Shown: positions 1 through 12,322, counted from the stretch's first letter. The stretch: DNA of 64,000 bases from Acidimicrobiia bacterium (GCA_030584185.1 CP129495.1:1143628-1207627), one strand, 5' to 3'. The notes: generated from the sequence alone by a model not told the origin. Numbers and translations: made by a program.

Positions 1-762
1 ATCCTGGTGTTGGCGGGAATCCTCGTCCTGCTGCTCCTCCAACGCGGCGACGCTCCGCTGGCGGTGGCCACGACCACGACGACCGCCACCGCCACGATGC
101 CCCGCGCGGTCGCCACGACCACGACGACCGCCACCGTCACGACGCTGCGCTCGGTGGCCACGACCACCACGCTGCTCGGCACCTCGGACCCGGCGGCACT
201 GGCCTACTTCGCCGAGATCGCCGGTGACTCCGAGTACGGTGGGTCGGGATCCAGCATCCACAAGTGGCGTACCGACATCCGAATCGCAGTCCACGGCGGT
301 CCTACCGGGGCTGATCTTGCCGCCCTCGACGCGGTGATCACCGACATCGACGCCATCGTGGACACGATCGACTTCGAGATCGTTCAGTCCGGCGGGAACG
401 TCGACCTTCACTTCACCCCGACCTCCGAGTTCTCGACGATCCTCCCCCAGTACGTCTCGGGCAACCTCGGCTTCTTCTGGGTCTGGTGGGACGACGCAGG
501 CTGGATCACCGACGCCGTGGTGCTGGTCTCCACGACCGATGTCGACGAGACCGAGCGGGCCCACCTCCTGCGCGAGGAGCTCACCCAGATGCTCGGGCTC
601 ATGAACGACTCCTACTCCTACCCCGACTCGACGTTCTATCAGGGCTGGACCTACGTCACGGAGTACACGCCCCTCGACGAGGTGATCATCGGGATGCTCT
701 ACGACCCCAGGGTCTCGGCGGGGATGACCGTCGCCGACGTGATCGACCTGTTCGGATCCTGA
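1..762 (+). CDS. DUF2927-like secreted or membrane-anchored protein (5' end cut by window)
   Basis: The frame is open to the left edge, so the true start may lie outside; a GTG at 7 is the first possible start inside. The visible part begins with a hydrophobic stretch (ILVLAGILVLLLL), probably the end of a signal or anchor helix. A Thr/Ala-rich low-complexity linker follows with three imperfect copies of a VATTTTTAT-type unit (about residues 18-60), then a globular domain. The C-terminal part, with LREELTQMLGLMNDS and YPDSTF, resembles the DUF2927 family, whose members carry an E-E-L-(T/S)-Q-x-L-G-L-x-N-D-S segment. DUF2927 has no firm biochemical role, so none is assigned. A hairpin just downstream may end its transcript. 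Confidence 0.7.
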   Translation: MLVLAGILVLLLLQRGDAPLAVATTTTTATATMPRAVATTTTTATVTTLRSVATTTTLLGTSDPAALAYFAEIAGDSEYGGSGSSIHKWRTDIRIAVHGGPTGADLAALDAVITDIDAIVDTIDFEIVQSGGNVDLHFTPTSEFSTILPQYVSGNLGFFWVWWDDAGWITDAVVLVSTTDVDETERAHLLREELTQMLGLMNDSYSYPDSTFYQGWTYVTEYTPLDEVIIGMLYDPRVSAGMTVADVIDLFGS

Positions 763-769
763 TCGAAGT

Positions 770-795
770 CGGTCGCCTCATCCAGGCGGCGACCG
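770..795 (+). terminator. Candidate intrinsic terminator hairpin
   Basis: CGGTCGCC (770-777) pairs with GGCGACCG (788-795) across a 10-nt loop, starting 7 nt after the stop of the DUF2927-like gene. There is no T-tract, as is common for high-GC actinobacterial terminators, so the call rests on position and stem only. Confidence 0.4.
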
Positions 796-931
796 GCCTC
801 CGCACTCCGCCGCCACTGGATGGGCCTGCCTCGATCTCCGGGTCACGCCCTCCCCGGAAACCGAACAGCGTTGGGCCCTGGAGAGACGACCTTCCCGACG
901 TCGATCAAGCCCGTGGGCACCCGGGGTGCAG

Positions 932-2617
932 TCATGTCTCGAAGAGTTGTTTCACCTCGCTGGCCACCGCCTCGGCCCGATCGGCGGCGCGCAGGGTGAG
1001 CAGGAAGGTCGATCCGCCGCCGTGGGTGAGGTCGCCGCCCATGAGCCTTGCCAGGTGCCGCGAGAGCCAGAGACCGACGCCGGTCCCGGTGGGGAGATCG
1101 CCCAGGTCGGCGGAGTCGTCGAGGAACAGCATCTCGACCGAGCTGTCGGGAACGCCGGAGCCGGCGTCGGCGATCGCCACCAGGACCTCGTGCTCCACCT
1201 GCTCGATGTGGACCGTGACCGGCGGCTCTCCGTGCGTCAGGGCGTTGGCCAGCAGGTTTCGCAGGATCTGACCCAGGCGGGCCCGGTCGGCGGCGACGGC
1301 GCCGTCCCCGGAGATCGAGAAGGGGGCATCACGCACCAGGGTAAGGGTCTTGATCACGGTGCTCGCCTCGGCGGCTACCGAAGGCACGACTCCGATGGTG
1401 ATTGGCACGTCGCCACCCTCGGTGAGCCGGGTGGCGACCAGCAGGTCCTGGACGATGCCCTCCATGGCGCCGGCCTCCTCGAGGACGATGCCTGCCATCT
1501 CTGCCAGCTCTGCGTTCGACATCTCCCCTACCCCCGATCGCAGGATGTCGGCGAACCCGACCACCGAGGTGAGCGGGGTGCGCAACTGATGGCTCACGGC
1601 GGCGAGGAAGCCGTCCTTCGCCCTGGAGGCGCGTCGCAGGGCTGCGGAGGCCTTGCGCTCCCGCCACCGGGCGACCGAGAGCAGGACCAGAGCGGTGAGC
1701 ATGAAGGCGAGCAGTGTCGCCGCCAGCGCCACCCCGACGACCGTGGTGGTCGACACCGTGCTCGTGGTGGCGACCACCTCCAGCCGCCAGACCTTGTCCG
1801 CAACCGCCAGGGTGCCGATCCAGGTGTCCGACAGGGGGCCGACGATAGGCTCGCCTGGGGAGACGACCAGAACCCGAACCTCGTCGCTCAGGGACCGGGG
1901 CACTGCCGCCGCCAGGACGTCGGAGAGGTCGATGGCCACGAAGATCAGCCCATCGAGCTCGCCATCGTGGGTCATCGCAGGCAGCCACACCGCCAGGCCG
2001 TCCTCATCGGTCTCCCCAGGAAACGCCACCAGCCCCCTTGCGGTTGGCAGGCTCCGTGTCAGCGCCCGCTCCACGACCTCGACCGATTCGGGTCTGGAGC
2101 CGACGTCGAACCCCCACCTGATGCCCGAACCGAACGGCACCACATAGTCGACTGCGTAGTGGAGCGGGCGCGGCGGGGACGGCACCTCCTCGCCGTCGAC
2201 GAGGTCGAACAAGAAGGCCCCGGGCACCTCTGCACCGAGCCGATCCTCGAACTCCGCACGGTCCCGCTCGGTCACCACGCGCAGCAATCCGACGCTGACC
2301 AGGCCAGGGATCTGCGGCTGGCCGACGAACACCCGGAACTCGTCACGGCTGACCGACTCGCTGGAGCGGAACAGCGCCTGCAACGCTTCACCCTCGGCCA
2401 CCGCATCCAGGATCAACCCGTTGGCGGCCGCTCCGATTGCGGATCCGCGAGCATCGCGTACTTCCCCGGCCTCCGCCCGCTCGTTCTCCAGGTAGGTCCA
2501 GGCGAGAACCACCGAGATTGCGGCGAAGAGGAACAGGAGCAGCAACGCCAGCCGGACGCTGAGGAGGCTGCGACCGTTCCGGGTGTCGCGTTGGGCCATG
2601 GGATATCTCATCGGCAC
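932..2617 (-). CDS. CHASE-domain sensor histidine kinase
   Basis: A 561-residue membrane sensor kinase. Helix 1 lies near residues 19-41. An extracytoplasmic CHASE-like ligand domain (about 45-280, with segments such as IPGLVSVGLLRVV) follows, then a second helix (about 295-320). The HisKA dimerisation box is AAVSHQLRTPL, with the phospho-acceptor His near residue 342. The ATPase domain has the N box (LRNLLANALTHG), G1 (ADAGSG) and G2 (GTGVGLWLSR). The family autophosphorylates and passes phosphate to a response regulator; none is encoded nearby, so the partner is unknown. The start is GTG 2617 with AGG a few bases upstream; ATG 2611 or 2599 are alternatives. It follows the methyltransferase gene on the same strand after 67 bp. 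Confidence 0.88.
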   Translation of the reverse strand: MPMRYPMAQRDTRNGRSLLSVRLALLLLFLFAAISVVLAWTYLENERAEAGEVRDARGSAIGAAANGLILDAVAEGEALQALFRSSESVSRDEFRVFVGQPQIPGLVSVGLLRVVTERDRAEFEDRLGAEVPGAFLFDLVDGEEVPSPPRPLHYAVDYVVPFGSGIRWGFDVGSRPESVEVVERALTRSLPTARGLVAFPGETDEDGLAVWLPAMTHDGELDGLIFVAIDLSDVLAAAVPRSLSDEVRVLVVSPGEPIVGPLSDTWIGTLAVADKVWRLEVVATTSTVSTTTVVGVALAATLLAFMLTALVLLSVARWRERKASAALRRASRAKDGFLAAVSHQLRTPLTSVVGFADILRSGVGEMSNAELAEMAGIVLEEAGAMEGIVQDLLVATRLTEGGDVPITIGVVPSVAAEASTVIKTLTLVRDAPFSISGDGAVAADRARLGQILRNLLANALTHGEPPVTVHIEQVEHEVLVAIADAGSGVPDSSVEMLFLDDSADLGDLPTGTGVGLWLSRHLARLMGGDLTHGGGSTFLLTLRAADRAEAVASEVKQLFET

Positions 2618-2684
2618 GAACCATTACCTGGTTGACCGCTAAGCGTAGGCCTGGCGAGCCACAGCGCACCGCCACGGGCCGACT

Positions 2685-3569
2685 TCAGCCCTCGGCGACT
2701 TCCTCCGAAGGCTTCAACTCGACGGCTCCTAGCCTGGCCCTCGCCATCTCGATGTAGGCCTCGGATACGTCGTACCCGACGAAGTGCCGGCCGCTCTCCG
2801 CAGCCGCCACCGCCGTCGTCCCCGACCCGACGAACGGGTCCAGGACCAGATCACCCTCGAACGTGTACAACTCGATGAGGCGGCGGGGCAGCTCCACCGG
2901 AAACGGCGCCGGGTGGCCGATACGCCGAGCCGAGGCCGGGGCGATGTTCCACACCGAGGTGGTCGCCTCCAGGAACTCGTCGCGACCGATGGTGTCGGTC
3001 CCGGTTCGGGTGCGACGATACGGACCCTTGCCGGCCACGAGCACGTACTCGTGGACGTCGCGCAGAGTGGGGTTGCGGGCAGACCTCCAGGATCCCCAGG
3101 CACAGGAACCGCCGGCGCCAGCCGCTTTCACCCAGATGATCTCGCCCCGCAGCGAGAACCCGATGTCGGCCAGCAGCCCGGCGACGTGGTGGTTCAGCGG
3201 CAGATACGGCTTTCGGCCCAGGTTGGCCACGTTCACCGCTGCCCTGCCCCCGGGCTCGAGCACCCGGAAGGTCTCCTTGAGCACCCGATGGAGCAGATCC
3301 AGATAGTCGGAGAGGGAGAGGTCCTCGTCGTACTCCTTGCCGACGTTGTACGGAGGCGACGTGACCATGAGGGCCACGCAGTCGTCGGGGATCTCGACCA
3401 TGTGCTCCGACGACCTGCAGAACAGCCGGTCGAGGAGTCCGGGCGGCGGCTCGACCGCCTCACCGGATACCGGGTCCGGGGCGTGCTCCAGAAGACGCCT
3501 CCGATAGAAGGCGGCGGCATCATGGCTCTCGCGCTTACCCGCGCCGAAAGTGGTGGTTTCGGTTGCCAC
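2685..3569 (-). CDS. Site-specific DNA methyltransferase (N4-cytosine/N6-adenine type)
   Basis: A 294-residue SAM-dependent DNA methyltransferase. The catalytic motif IV is TSPPYNVG (about residue 70), and the SAM-binding motif I, DPFVGSGTT, lies C-terminal to it, which is the beta-class order. TSPPY is more typical of m4C enzymes, but m6A cannot be excluded. The start is GTG 3569, preceded by GGAGGAG at good spacing. No restriction endonuclease or specificity subunit is visible beside it, so it looks like a solitary methyltransferase that may act in regulation or strand marking rather than restriction; this is an inference. Neighbours on the same strand are a small zinc-ribbon gene upstream and the sensor kinase downstream. 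Confidence 0.9.
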   Translation of the reverse strand: MATETTTFGAGKRESHDAAAFYRRRLLEHAPDPVSGEAVEPPPGLLDRLFCRSSEHMVEIPDDCVALMVTSPPYNVGKEYDEDLSLSDYLDLLHRVLKETFRVLEPGGRAAVNVANLGRKPYLPLNHHVAGLLADIGFSLRGEIIWVKAAGAGGSCAWGSWRSARNPTLRDVHEYVLVAGKGPYRRTRTGTDTIGRDEFLEATTSVWNIAPASARRIGHPAPFPVELPRRLIELYTFEGDLVLDPFVGSGTTAVAAAESGRHFVGYDVSEAYIEMARARLGAVELKPSEEVAEG

Positions 3570-3650
3570 CCCGGCATCTCCTCCCGCAAGGAGCCGCCAC
3601 CGTAGCCAAGTTGTCCACAGACCCTGTGGAAATCCGGCGGGTGGTTCGAC

Positions 3651-3818
3651 TCAGGCGGTGCGAGCGAGCGACGGGCTTCCCGCCACGGGGCTCTCCACGC
3701 GTGCATCCTGCAACAGGTGGATCACCTGCTGCCAGTCGAAGGCGATGGCGCACGCCCCACAGAAGTTGTGATCGCCGCGGCGAACCTTGCCGGGTTCGCT
3801 GCATCGGGAGCAGGTCAT
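3651..3818 (-). CDS. Small zinc-ribbon protein (55 aa)
   Basis: A short frame read directly from the minus strand: ATG at 3818, TGA at 3651, 55 residues. It begins MTCSRCSEPGK and continues with FCGACAIAF, giving C-x2-C and C-x2-C pairs about 16 residues apart, the layout of a treble-clef or rubredoxin-like zinc ribbon. The rest is a short helix-forming tail. The Shine-Dalgarno sequence is weak. It lies 81 bp upstream of the methyltransferase on the same strand and 147 bp from the divergent HTH/repeat protein gene. Function is unknown; the spaced Cys pairs argue that it is a real gene rather than a shadow. Confidence 0.6.
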   Translation of the reverse strand: MTCSRCSEPGKVRRGDHNFCGACAIAFDWQQVIHLLQDARVESPVAGSPSLARTA

Positions 3819-3965
3819 GAGCGAGTCTTCGGCAACCAGGCCACCCGGCTTGAGCGACTCCTGAGCGCGACCAGATCGCCGCCAGGAGCGCGAAAACGAC
3901 CTAAAGAGGGGCATCCGTGGAGACGATGGTCTGCGCAGCAACGACGACCACGTGGAGCATCGAGC

Positions 3966-7082
<3,117 letters not shown>

Positions 7083-7089
7083 CGGCCGC

Positions 7090-9210
7090 TCAGTCGAGCG
7101 AGCGTTCGGCGAGCAGTGTGGCGATATCGGCCACGACCACCTCCGACCCGATCTCCTTCACCCCGTCGTCGAGCATGATGAAGCAGAATGGGCACCCGGT
7201 GGCGATCACCTCGGCTCCGGTGGCCACCGCCTCCTCGGTCCGCTCGACGTTGACCTTCTTGCCCGTGTGCTCCTCCATCCACATCTGAGCTCCGCCGGCG
7301 CCGCAACAGAAGGCGTTGGTGCCGTTGCGCGGCATCTCCACCACATCACCGACCAGATCCAGGACCCGGCGCGGGGCGGCGAACACGTCGTTGTGCCGGC
7401 CCAGGTAGCAGGGATCGTGGAACGTCACCTTCGTCTCGCCTCGCTTCGGGCGGATCCTTCCCTCCTGGATGAGACCCATCAACACCTGGCTGTGATGCAT
7501 CACCTCGTACTCGCCCCCGAACTGCGGGTACTCGTTGCTCAGCGTGTTGAAGCAGTGCGGGCACTGCGTGATGACCTTGGTGACACCGAGGTCGTTCAAG
7601 GTGGCGACGTTCTGCAGGGCCAACTGCTGGAACACGTACTCGTTGCCTGCCCGCCGCGCCGGATCTCCAGTGCACAGCTCGAGCGGCCCCAGGATGGCGA
7701 AGTCGACACCTGCCTCATGGAGCAGACGGGCGGTCGAGACCGTCACCTTGCGGCTCCGATCGTCGAAGGAGCCCGAGCACCCCACCCAGTACAGGTACTC
7801 GGCGGTGACCCCGGGCTCACCGAGACGCTTGATCTCGAAGTCGAGGCCGGCAGCCCAATCTGCCCGACTCTGTTGGCTCATCCCGTAAGGGTTGGACGAG
7901 TTCTCCAGAGCGATGAACGTCGAGCCGAGTTGCTGCGGGAACTCACCCGCCATGAGCGTGAGGTGACGGCGCATGTCGAGGATCTTGTCCAGTATCTCGA
8001 TGTCCACCGGGCACACCTCGTCACATGCCCGACATGAGGTACAAGCCCATATCTCCGCAGGGGTGATCCTCTCGAACACCGAATCGCTGCTCACCGTGAT
8101 GGCGGCATCCATGCCGAGCGGCGGTGTGATCCCTGGATCGGCCGTGGCGGCGGCCACCTCACCGAGCTTGAGGACGATCTCGCGTGGGTCCAGGGGCTTG
8201 CCGGTCTGGTTGGCCGGGCACACCGAGGTGCACCGTCCACAGATGGTGCAGGCGTCCGTGTCGAGCAGCTGCTTCCAGGTGAACTCCGAGACCAGGGCCG
8301 CTCCGACCGTCTCGACATCGGTGGCCTCGAGCAGGTTGGGCATCTCCCGCATCGCCCCCTTGGGTCGCTCCCGCGGGGCGAGGGCCATGTTGAGGGGGGC
8401 GGTGAACATGTGCCTCAACTTCGTCGTCGGGATCACAACCAGCAGAGCGAGGAACGAGACCACGTGGCCGATCCACAACGACTGGTGGAGCCCGGCGGCC
8501 GACCCGGCAGGGAAGGCGGCGCTCAGCGGGTACCCCACGAACGACCAGGTCTCGAATCCGGGCCGACCGTCCACGGCGATGCGGGCCGCCTCGACCAGGA
8601 GCCCGGTGACACCCACCAGGGCGAGCAGGCCGAGCACGACCGCATCCTCGGGCCGGGTCTTGGTCCGGGCCCGCAGCGGGCGCACCACATACCGGCGGGT
8701 CGCCGCCAGACCCAGGCCACCGAGGAAGACCAGCCCGGCGGCATCCAGGATCGCCGAGTACCCCTGGTACACCCGGCCCTCCAAGAACTTGAGACCGGCA
8801 GGGGCGATGTGATCCAGCTCCAGGGTGACGGTTCCCAGGAAGAGGATCAGGAAGCCGTAGTAGATGGCGGCGTGGGCGAGGCCGGAGTCGGGCCGCTCCA
8901 GCACCGAGCGCTGGGACAGCCCCCGCTCCAACTCCCGGATCCGCCGCCACCACTGGCCGGCTCGGCGCTCGTCGGCGCCGCGCGCCCAGTTCCGCGCCCT
9001 GACGGCGAACAGCCAGGCGAACAGCCCCAGGAAGGTGGCGGTCGCCAGGTAGAAGAGGGCGACCACGGCGTCGGGCACGTTGCCGAACACCACCCTGCCC
9101 ACCTCCGGATGCGGATGCTCGGGAAGGGATCCCAGCCACCAGAGGAGCAGCGTGCCTGCGGGCAGGGCCACCACCAGTGCCCATAGGACCCGGACCATCC
9201 AGCGCGGCAT
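7090..9210 (-). CDS. Membrane (Fe-S)-binding oxidoreductase, HdrD/GlpC-like
   Basis: A 706-residue protein. The N-terminal third has several hydrophobic helices, like a NarI-type heme b membrane domain. Two 4Fe-4S ferredoxin motifs follow (CTICGRCTSVCP and CTSCRACDEVCP), then two CCG-type cysteine-rich domains, with CPHCFNTLSNEYP, DPCYLGRHND, FCCGAGGAQMW and GCPFC. This is the architecture of the heterodisulfide-reductase-related proteins thought to pass electrons from flavoproteins (ETF or acyl-CoA dehydrogenases) to menaquinone. No ETF or acyl-CoA dehydrogenase gene lies beside it here, so the donor is unknown. Its stop lies only 7 bp from that of the convergent repeat-protein gene. The start is the ATG at 9210. 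Confidence 0.88.
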   Translation of the reverse strand: MPRWMVRVLWALVVALPAGTLLLWWLGSLPEHPHPEVGRVVFGNVPDAVVALFYLATATFLGLFAWLFAVRARNWARGADERRAGQWWRRIRELERGLSQRSVLERPDSGLAHAAIYYGFLILFLGTVTLELDHIAPAGLKFLEGRVYQGYSAILDAAGLVFLGGLGLAATRRYVVRPLRARTKTRPEDAVVLGLLALVGVTGLLVEAARIAVDGRPGFETWSFVGYPLSAAFPAGSAAGLHQSLWIGHVVSFLALLVVIPTTKLRHMFTAPLNMALAPRERPKGAMREMPNLLEATDVETVGAALVSEFTWKQLLDTDACTICGRCTSVCPANQTGKPLDPREIVLKLGEVAAATADPGITPPLGMDAAITVSSDSVFERITPAEIWACTSCRACDEVCPVDIEILDKILDMRRHLTLMAGEFPQQLGSTFIALENSSNPYGMSQQSRADWAAGLDFEIKRLGEPGVTAEYLYWVGCSGSFDDRSRKVTVSTARLLHEAGVDFAILGPLELCTGDPARRAGNEYVFQQLALQNVATLNDLGVTKVITQCPHCFNTLSNEYPQFGGEYEVMHHSQVLMGLIQEGRIRPKRGETKVTFHDPCYLGRHNDVFAAPRRVLDLVGDVVEMPRNGTNAFCCGAGGAQMWMEEHTGKKVNVERTEEAVATGAEVIATGCPFCFIMLDDGVKEIGSEVVVADIATLLAERSLD

Positions 9211-9327
9211 CTTCCCTCCCCGGCGGCGACTGCGTCCGGGAGTCTAAGAGGGAAGGGCCGACCCTCGGTGCAGCCGCCTTCTCAGCGAGGGCGACCCCAC
9301 GACCCTCGGCGTTACCCTGAGCCGCCG

Positions 9328-10161
9328 ATGATCCGCGGCCTCCTCATCCTCGCCCGGCCCCTCGACTCGGCTTCGCTGGGATTGGCGGTGGTGCTGGGAA
9401 TGCTGATCGTGTCCGGTGGCGAGGTCGAACTCCAGACGCTCGCCGCCGGCTTCGGAACGGGCTTCTTCCTCCTAGCCGGCGCCGACACCATCAACGACGC
9501 CGTGGATGCTCCGATCGACGTCCTGGTGAAGCCGTGGCGACCGATACCCAGCGGGTCCGTACCCAAGCGCATCGCCGTGGCCGTCGGGCTCACCGAGACC
9601 GCAATCGGCCTCGCCCTGGCCGCAGCCCTCGGCGCCCTCACCTTCGCAATGGCGCTGCTGGGGGCGTGCCTGGCCGGCGTGTACTCCTGGCGACTGTCGC
9701 GACTCCTGGTGGTGAAGAACCTGACCGTGGCCTTCACCCTGACGCTGGCTCTGGCGGCGGGCGGGGTGGCGATCTCCACCGACTGGCCGTCTTTGATGTG
9801 GTGGCTGCTGCCGGTGACCCTCGTGGCGACCTTCTCGTTCGAGGCACACAAGGACCTTCTCGACGCCGCCGCCGACCGGGAGAGGGGCCGACGCACCATC
9901 GCCAACTCGGTGAGCCCCCGGACCGCCCGCAGCATCGTCGCCGGCTCCTATGGCATGGCGTTCATCGGGGCCGGGCTCCTGGTTCTCCTGGAGCCTCTTG
10001 GAGCCGTCTACGGATCGTTCCTGGCGGTGGCGCTCGTCCTGCTAGGCACCGGGCTGTTCCTGCTCCGCCTCCCGACCGTGGAGCGCTATCGGGCGTCGTT
10101 TTTGACGATCAACGCCGCCTTCCTGGCGGCCATGACCGGCATCGCCCTCGACGTCCTCTGA
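9328..10161 (+). CDS. UbiA-family membrane prenyltransferase
   Basis: A 277-residue polytopic membrane protein. The first Asp-rich motif is NDAVDAPID (about residue 55), close to the family's NDxxDxxxD, and a second, DLLDAAADRERG, lies near residue 180; both bind Mg-diphosphate in UbiA enzymes. KPWRPIPSG after the first motif is also typical. The acceptor is not decided by the sequence: menaquinone, heme, decaprenyl-phosphate ribose or glycerol-phosphate branches are all possible. The ATG at 9328 begins the conserved region (MIRGLLILARPLDS); the upstream extension is poor. It is divergent from the Fe-S oxidoreductase across 117 bp, which may hint at a shared quinone context, but that is speculative. 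Confidence 0.85.
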   Translation: MIRGLLILARPLDSASLGLAVVLGMLIVSGGEVELQTLAAGFGTGFFLLAGADTINDAVDAPIDVLVKPWRPIPSGSVPKRIAVAVGLTETAIGLALAAALGALTFAMALLGACLAGVYSWRLSRLLVVKNLTVAFTLTLALAAGGVAISTDWPSLMWWLLPVTLVATFSFEAHKDLLDAAADRERGRRTIANSVSPRTARSIVAGSYGMAFIGAGLLVLLEPLGAVYGSFLAVALVLLGTGLFLLRLPTVERYRASFLTINAAFLAAMTGIALDVL

Positions 10162-10191
10162 AGCGAACCGAACGGGCTCTCCGACGAACGA

Positions 10192-10222
10192 CATCGGGGC
10201 CGGCACCACGCCGGCCCCGATG
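10192..10222. terminator. Bidirectional terminator hairpin between convergent genes
   Basis: A 13-bp perfect stem: CATCGGGGCCGGC (10192-10204), loop ACCAC, GCCGGCCCCGATG (10210-10222). It sits between the stop of the prenyltransferase (10161) and the stop of the PspA gene (10240), so it can serve both strands. Confidence 0.8.
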
Positions 10223-10239
10223 ATTTGACCAAACGGACC

Positions 10240-10956
10240 CTAGAGACCGAGTTCGGCCTTCAGCTCCTCGAGCTTGGCGTCTGCCTGGGCCATGGAGACC
10301 GCCTCGCGCAACTCGATCTCGGCCCCGTCGGGGGTCGCCTCGCGTAGCTCGGCGGATGCCATCGCCTCGGACTTGCGCTTCTCGATCTTCTCTTCGACCT
10401 TGTCCAGGCTCACCGCCTCGTCGTCCATGGTGGCCGAGATCGATTCCAGCGCCTTGTTGACCGACTCCTGCATCTTGGCCTGCTGCAGCGAACCGACCAG
10501 TTCCATCTGCTTGGCCGCCAGCTCCTGAAGGCGCATGGCGTTCTGCTGGACCGCCTTCTTGGCGTCGTCGGCCTGACCCTGAGCCGCCTCGTACTGGGCC
10601 TTCAGCGAGTTCAGGTTGTTCTCGGAGGCCTGCAGCTTCATCGCCATCCCCTGGGCGGACTTGGTCCACTTGTCGGTGGCGGCGGCGTCCCCGGCGGTCG
10701 AAGACTCCTGTGCCTTGAGCAGAGCCTGCTTGGCCAGTTCGCGCGCCTCGCCGGCCTCGGAGGCCGCATCCTCGATCTTGCTCTCGAGCTGGATGCGATG
10801 GGCGAGAACCTTGGCCGCCTGGTTGCGCAGCTCCTGATCGCGCTTCTTGGCCTCATGGATGGCCTGCTCGATCTCGATCTCGGGGTCCATCGCCGCCTCG
10901 GTCTTCACCCGGAACAGCGTCTTGATGTATCCCCACAGCCTCTTGAAGAAACCCAT
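10240..10956 (-). CDS. pspA: PspA/IM30-family membrane-stress protein
   Basis: A 238-residue, highly charged, almost fully helical protein. It starts with an amphipathic helix (MGFFKRLWGYIKTLFRV), followed by long coiled-coil segments rich in Ala, Glu, Lys and Gln, and matches PspA/Vipp1 in length and layout. Family members assemble on the inner face of the membrane and protect it under stress; they are ESCRT-III relatives. The ATG at 10956 is preceded by AGGAGAGG at good spacing. It lies 58 bp after the TPM-like membrane protein gene on the same strand, an arrangement seen around PspA in other actinobacteria, so the two are probably co-transcribed. Confidence 0.9.
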   Translation of the reverse strand: MGFFKRLWGYIKTLFRVKTEAAMDPEIEIEQAIHEAKKRDQELRNQAAKVLAHRIQLESKIEDAASEAGEARELAKQALLKAQESSTAGDAAATDKWTKSAQGMAMKLQASENNLNSLKAQYEAAQGQADDAKKAVQQNAMRLQELAAKQMELVGSLQQAKMQESVNKALESISATMDDEAVSLDKVEEKIEKRKSEAMASAELREATPDGAEIELREAVSMAQADAKLEELKAELGL

Positions 10957-11014
10957 CGATCCTCTCCTACGGTCGGTGCGACGAGTGTAGAGGACAAACC
11001 CGCCCCGGCTGGCG

Positions 11015-12322
11015 TCAGCGGTTGCGGCTGCGGGTGTTGCCCGAACGCGACCTGGATCCGCCCGAGGACGAACGCGAGCTCGAACCGCTGGAGCGAGTCG
11101 TGCTGCGGCGGCTCCCGCCTCCGGTCGACCAGGTGGAGCGAGACCGCACCGTGGGTCGCGAACGTCCCCAGTCGTAGGCGGCACCCTGGCCCACTCCCCC
11201 TGTGATCACCGTGAACACGTCCAGCCAGTCGAACCCCCCACCTCCGTACGAGCGGGGCGCCATCGGGGCAGGGACGCGCCTGCCGCCGACGTCGATCATT
11301 CGCGGCTGCGGCTGCTGACCACGACGCAGCTTCTCGGCATCCTCCCGGCACACCCGCACCGTCTGGCTCCCGGCCGCGGTCTTGATCTCGGCGGTCTCGG
11401 TGGCGTTGGGGTGGTTCGGATCGAAGAAGCAGGCGTAGCGCTCCTCCTTCGGGGGCTGCGGCGGAACCGGTTCGCCGGCGACGATGGCGGCGGCGGCATC
11501 CAGCTGCCAACGCGCCTCGTTGATCGTCATGGACAGTTCCTCCAGGGCCTTCAGGTCGGAAGCGGCGGCCAGAGCGGTGTCGGCCGCGCTGTAGGTGGCG
11601 CTCGCCTGGCGAAGGTAGGTGTCGTCCTGGCGGTCCGACGACGCCGAGACCAGATCGGTGATCTCGATGATCTTGTTGGCCATGTACGCGAGCTGGGACG
11701 AGATCTCGGCGCGCGCCTCTTCGATCACCCGGGCGCGCCCGGCCGCAGCCGACTTGTTGCCGCGCTTCACCGCCCAGACGACCAGCAGGACCAGACCGCC
11801 GACGATGATCAGGAAGATCCACAGGCCGCTCCCACCGCCCGGGGCCCCGGACCCGGGAGCCGCCGTGGTGGCCGTGGTGGTGCCGGTGAGGACGTCGACC
11901 ACGGCGGATACGAACGCCTCGTCACCCTGGCCCGAGGGGGCACGCGATGAGGCCAGGAAGCCCTCCTCGAGGGCCCCGTCCAGGGAGGCCTCGTCGAACT
12001 CGGTGGATGCCATCCCCTCGCTCGAAGCCGAGAGGACCAGCACCGTCCCATCGGGCACACGATCCAGGACGGCATCGGCGAAGGTCACTGCGCCACCGGC
12101 CGGGTCGGCGTCGAGCAGGACCACCATCAACCGGACGCCGGTGTTTCCGGCGCGATTGATCGAAGCGTCGAGCGCGCTCCGGTCCGCCGAGAGCCCCGGT
12201 TCGACGTAGAGGCCGGTGACCGACACCTCGTCGGCGACTTCGTCCACTGCGGGGGTGGCCAGGGCGGCGGGTGCCGTGAGGACGATCAGGGTCAGGGCCG
12301 ACAGGGCGATGCGGAGTCTCAC
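11015..12322 (-). CDS. TPM-domain-like membrane protein with Ser/Arg-rich tail
   Basis: A 435-residue protein. A signal peptide (RIALSALTLIVLTAPAALA) leads to an extracytoplasmic domain (about 25-150) that resembles TPM/DUF-type domains, with GVRLMVVLLDADP and GTVLVLSASS strands. A membrane helix (LWIFLIIVGGLVLLVVWAV, about 165-185) and a cytoplasmic helical region follow. The tail is strongly Ser/Arg/Gly-rich, a low-complexity basic region. The start is GTG 12322, which gives a proper signal peptide. It lies directly upstream of pspA, so a role in membrane-stress control is likely but not proved. A Cys-containing segment near residue 310 (YACFFDPNHPN ... VCREDAEKL) could bind a metal. Confidence 0.7.
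   Translation of the reverse strand: MRLRIALSALTLIVLTAPAALATPAVDEVADEVSVTGLYVEPGLSADRSALDASINRAGNTGVRLMVVLLDADPAGGAVTFADAVLDRVPDGTVLVLSASSEGMASTEFDEASLDGALEEGFLASSRAPSGQGDEAFVSAVVDVLTGTTTATTAAPGSGAPGGGSGLWIFLIIVGGLVLLVVWAVKRGNKSAAAGRARVIEEARAEISSQLAYMANKIIEITDLVSASSDRQDDTYLRQASATYSAADTALAAASDLKALEELSMTINEARWQLDAAAAIVAGEPVPPQPPKEERYACFFDPNHPNATETAEIKTAAGSQTVRVCREDAEKLRRGQQPQPRMIDVGGRRVPAPMAPRSYGGGGFDWLDVFTVITGGVGQGAAYDWGRSRPTVRSRSTWSTGGGSRRSTTRSSGSSSRSSSGGSRSRSGNTRSRNR

Noticed and set aside
926-2635. A 569-residue plus-strand frame opposite the sensor kinase
   Set aside because: High-GC antisense shadow rich in Gly, Arg and Gln; the kinase on the other strand has all family motifs.
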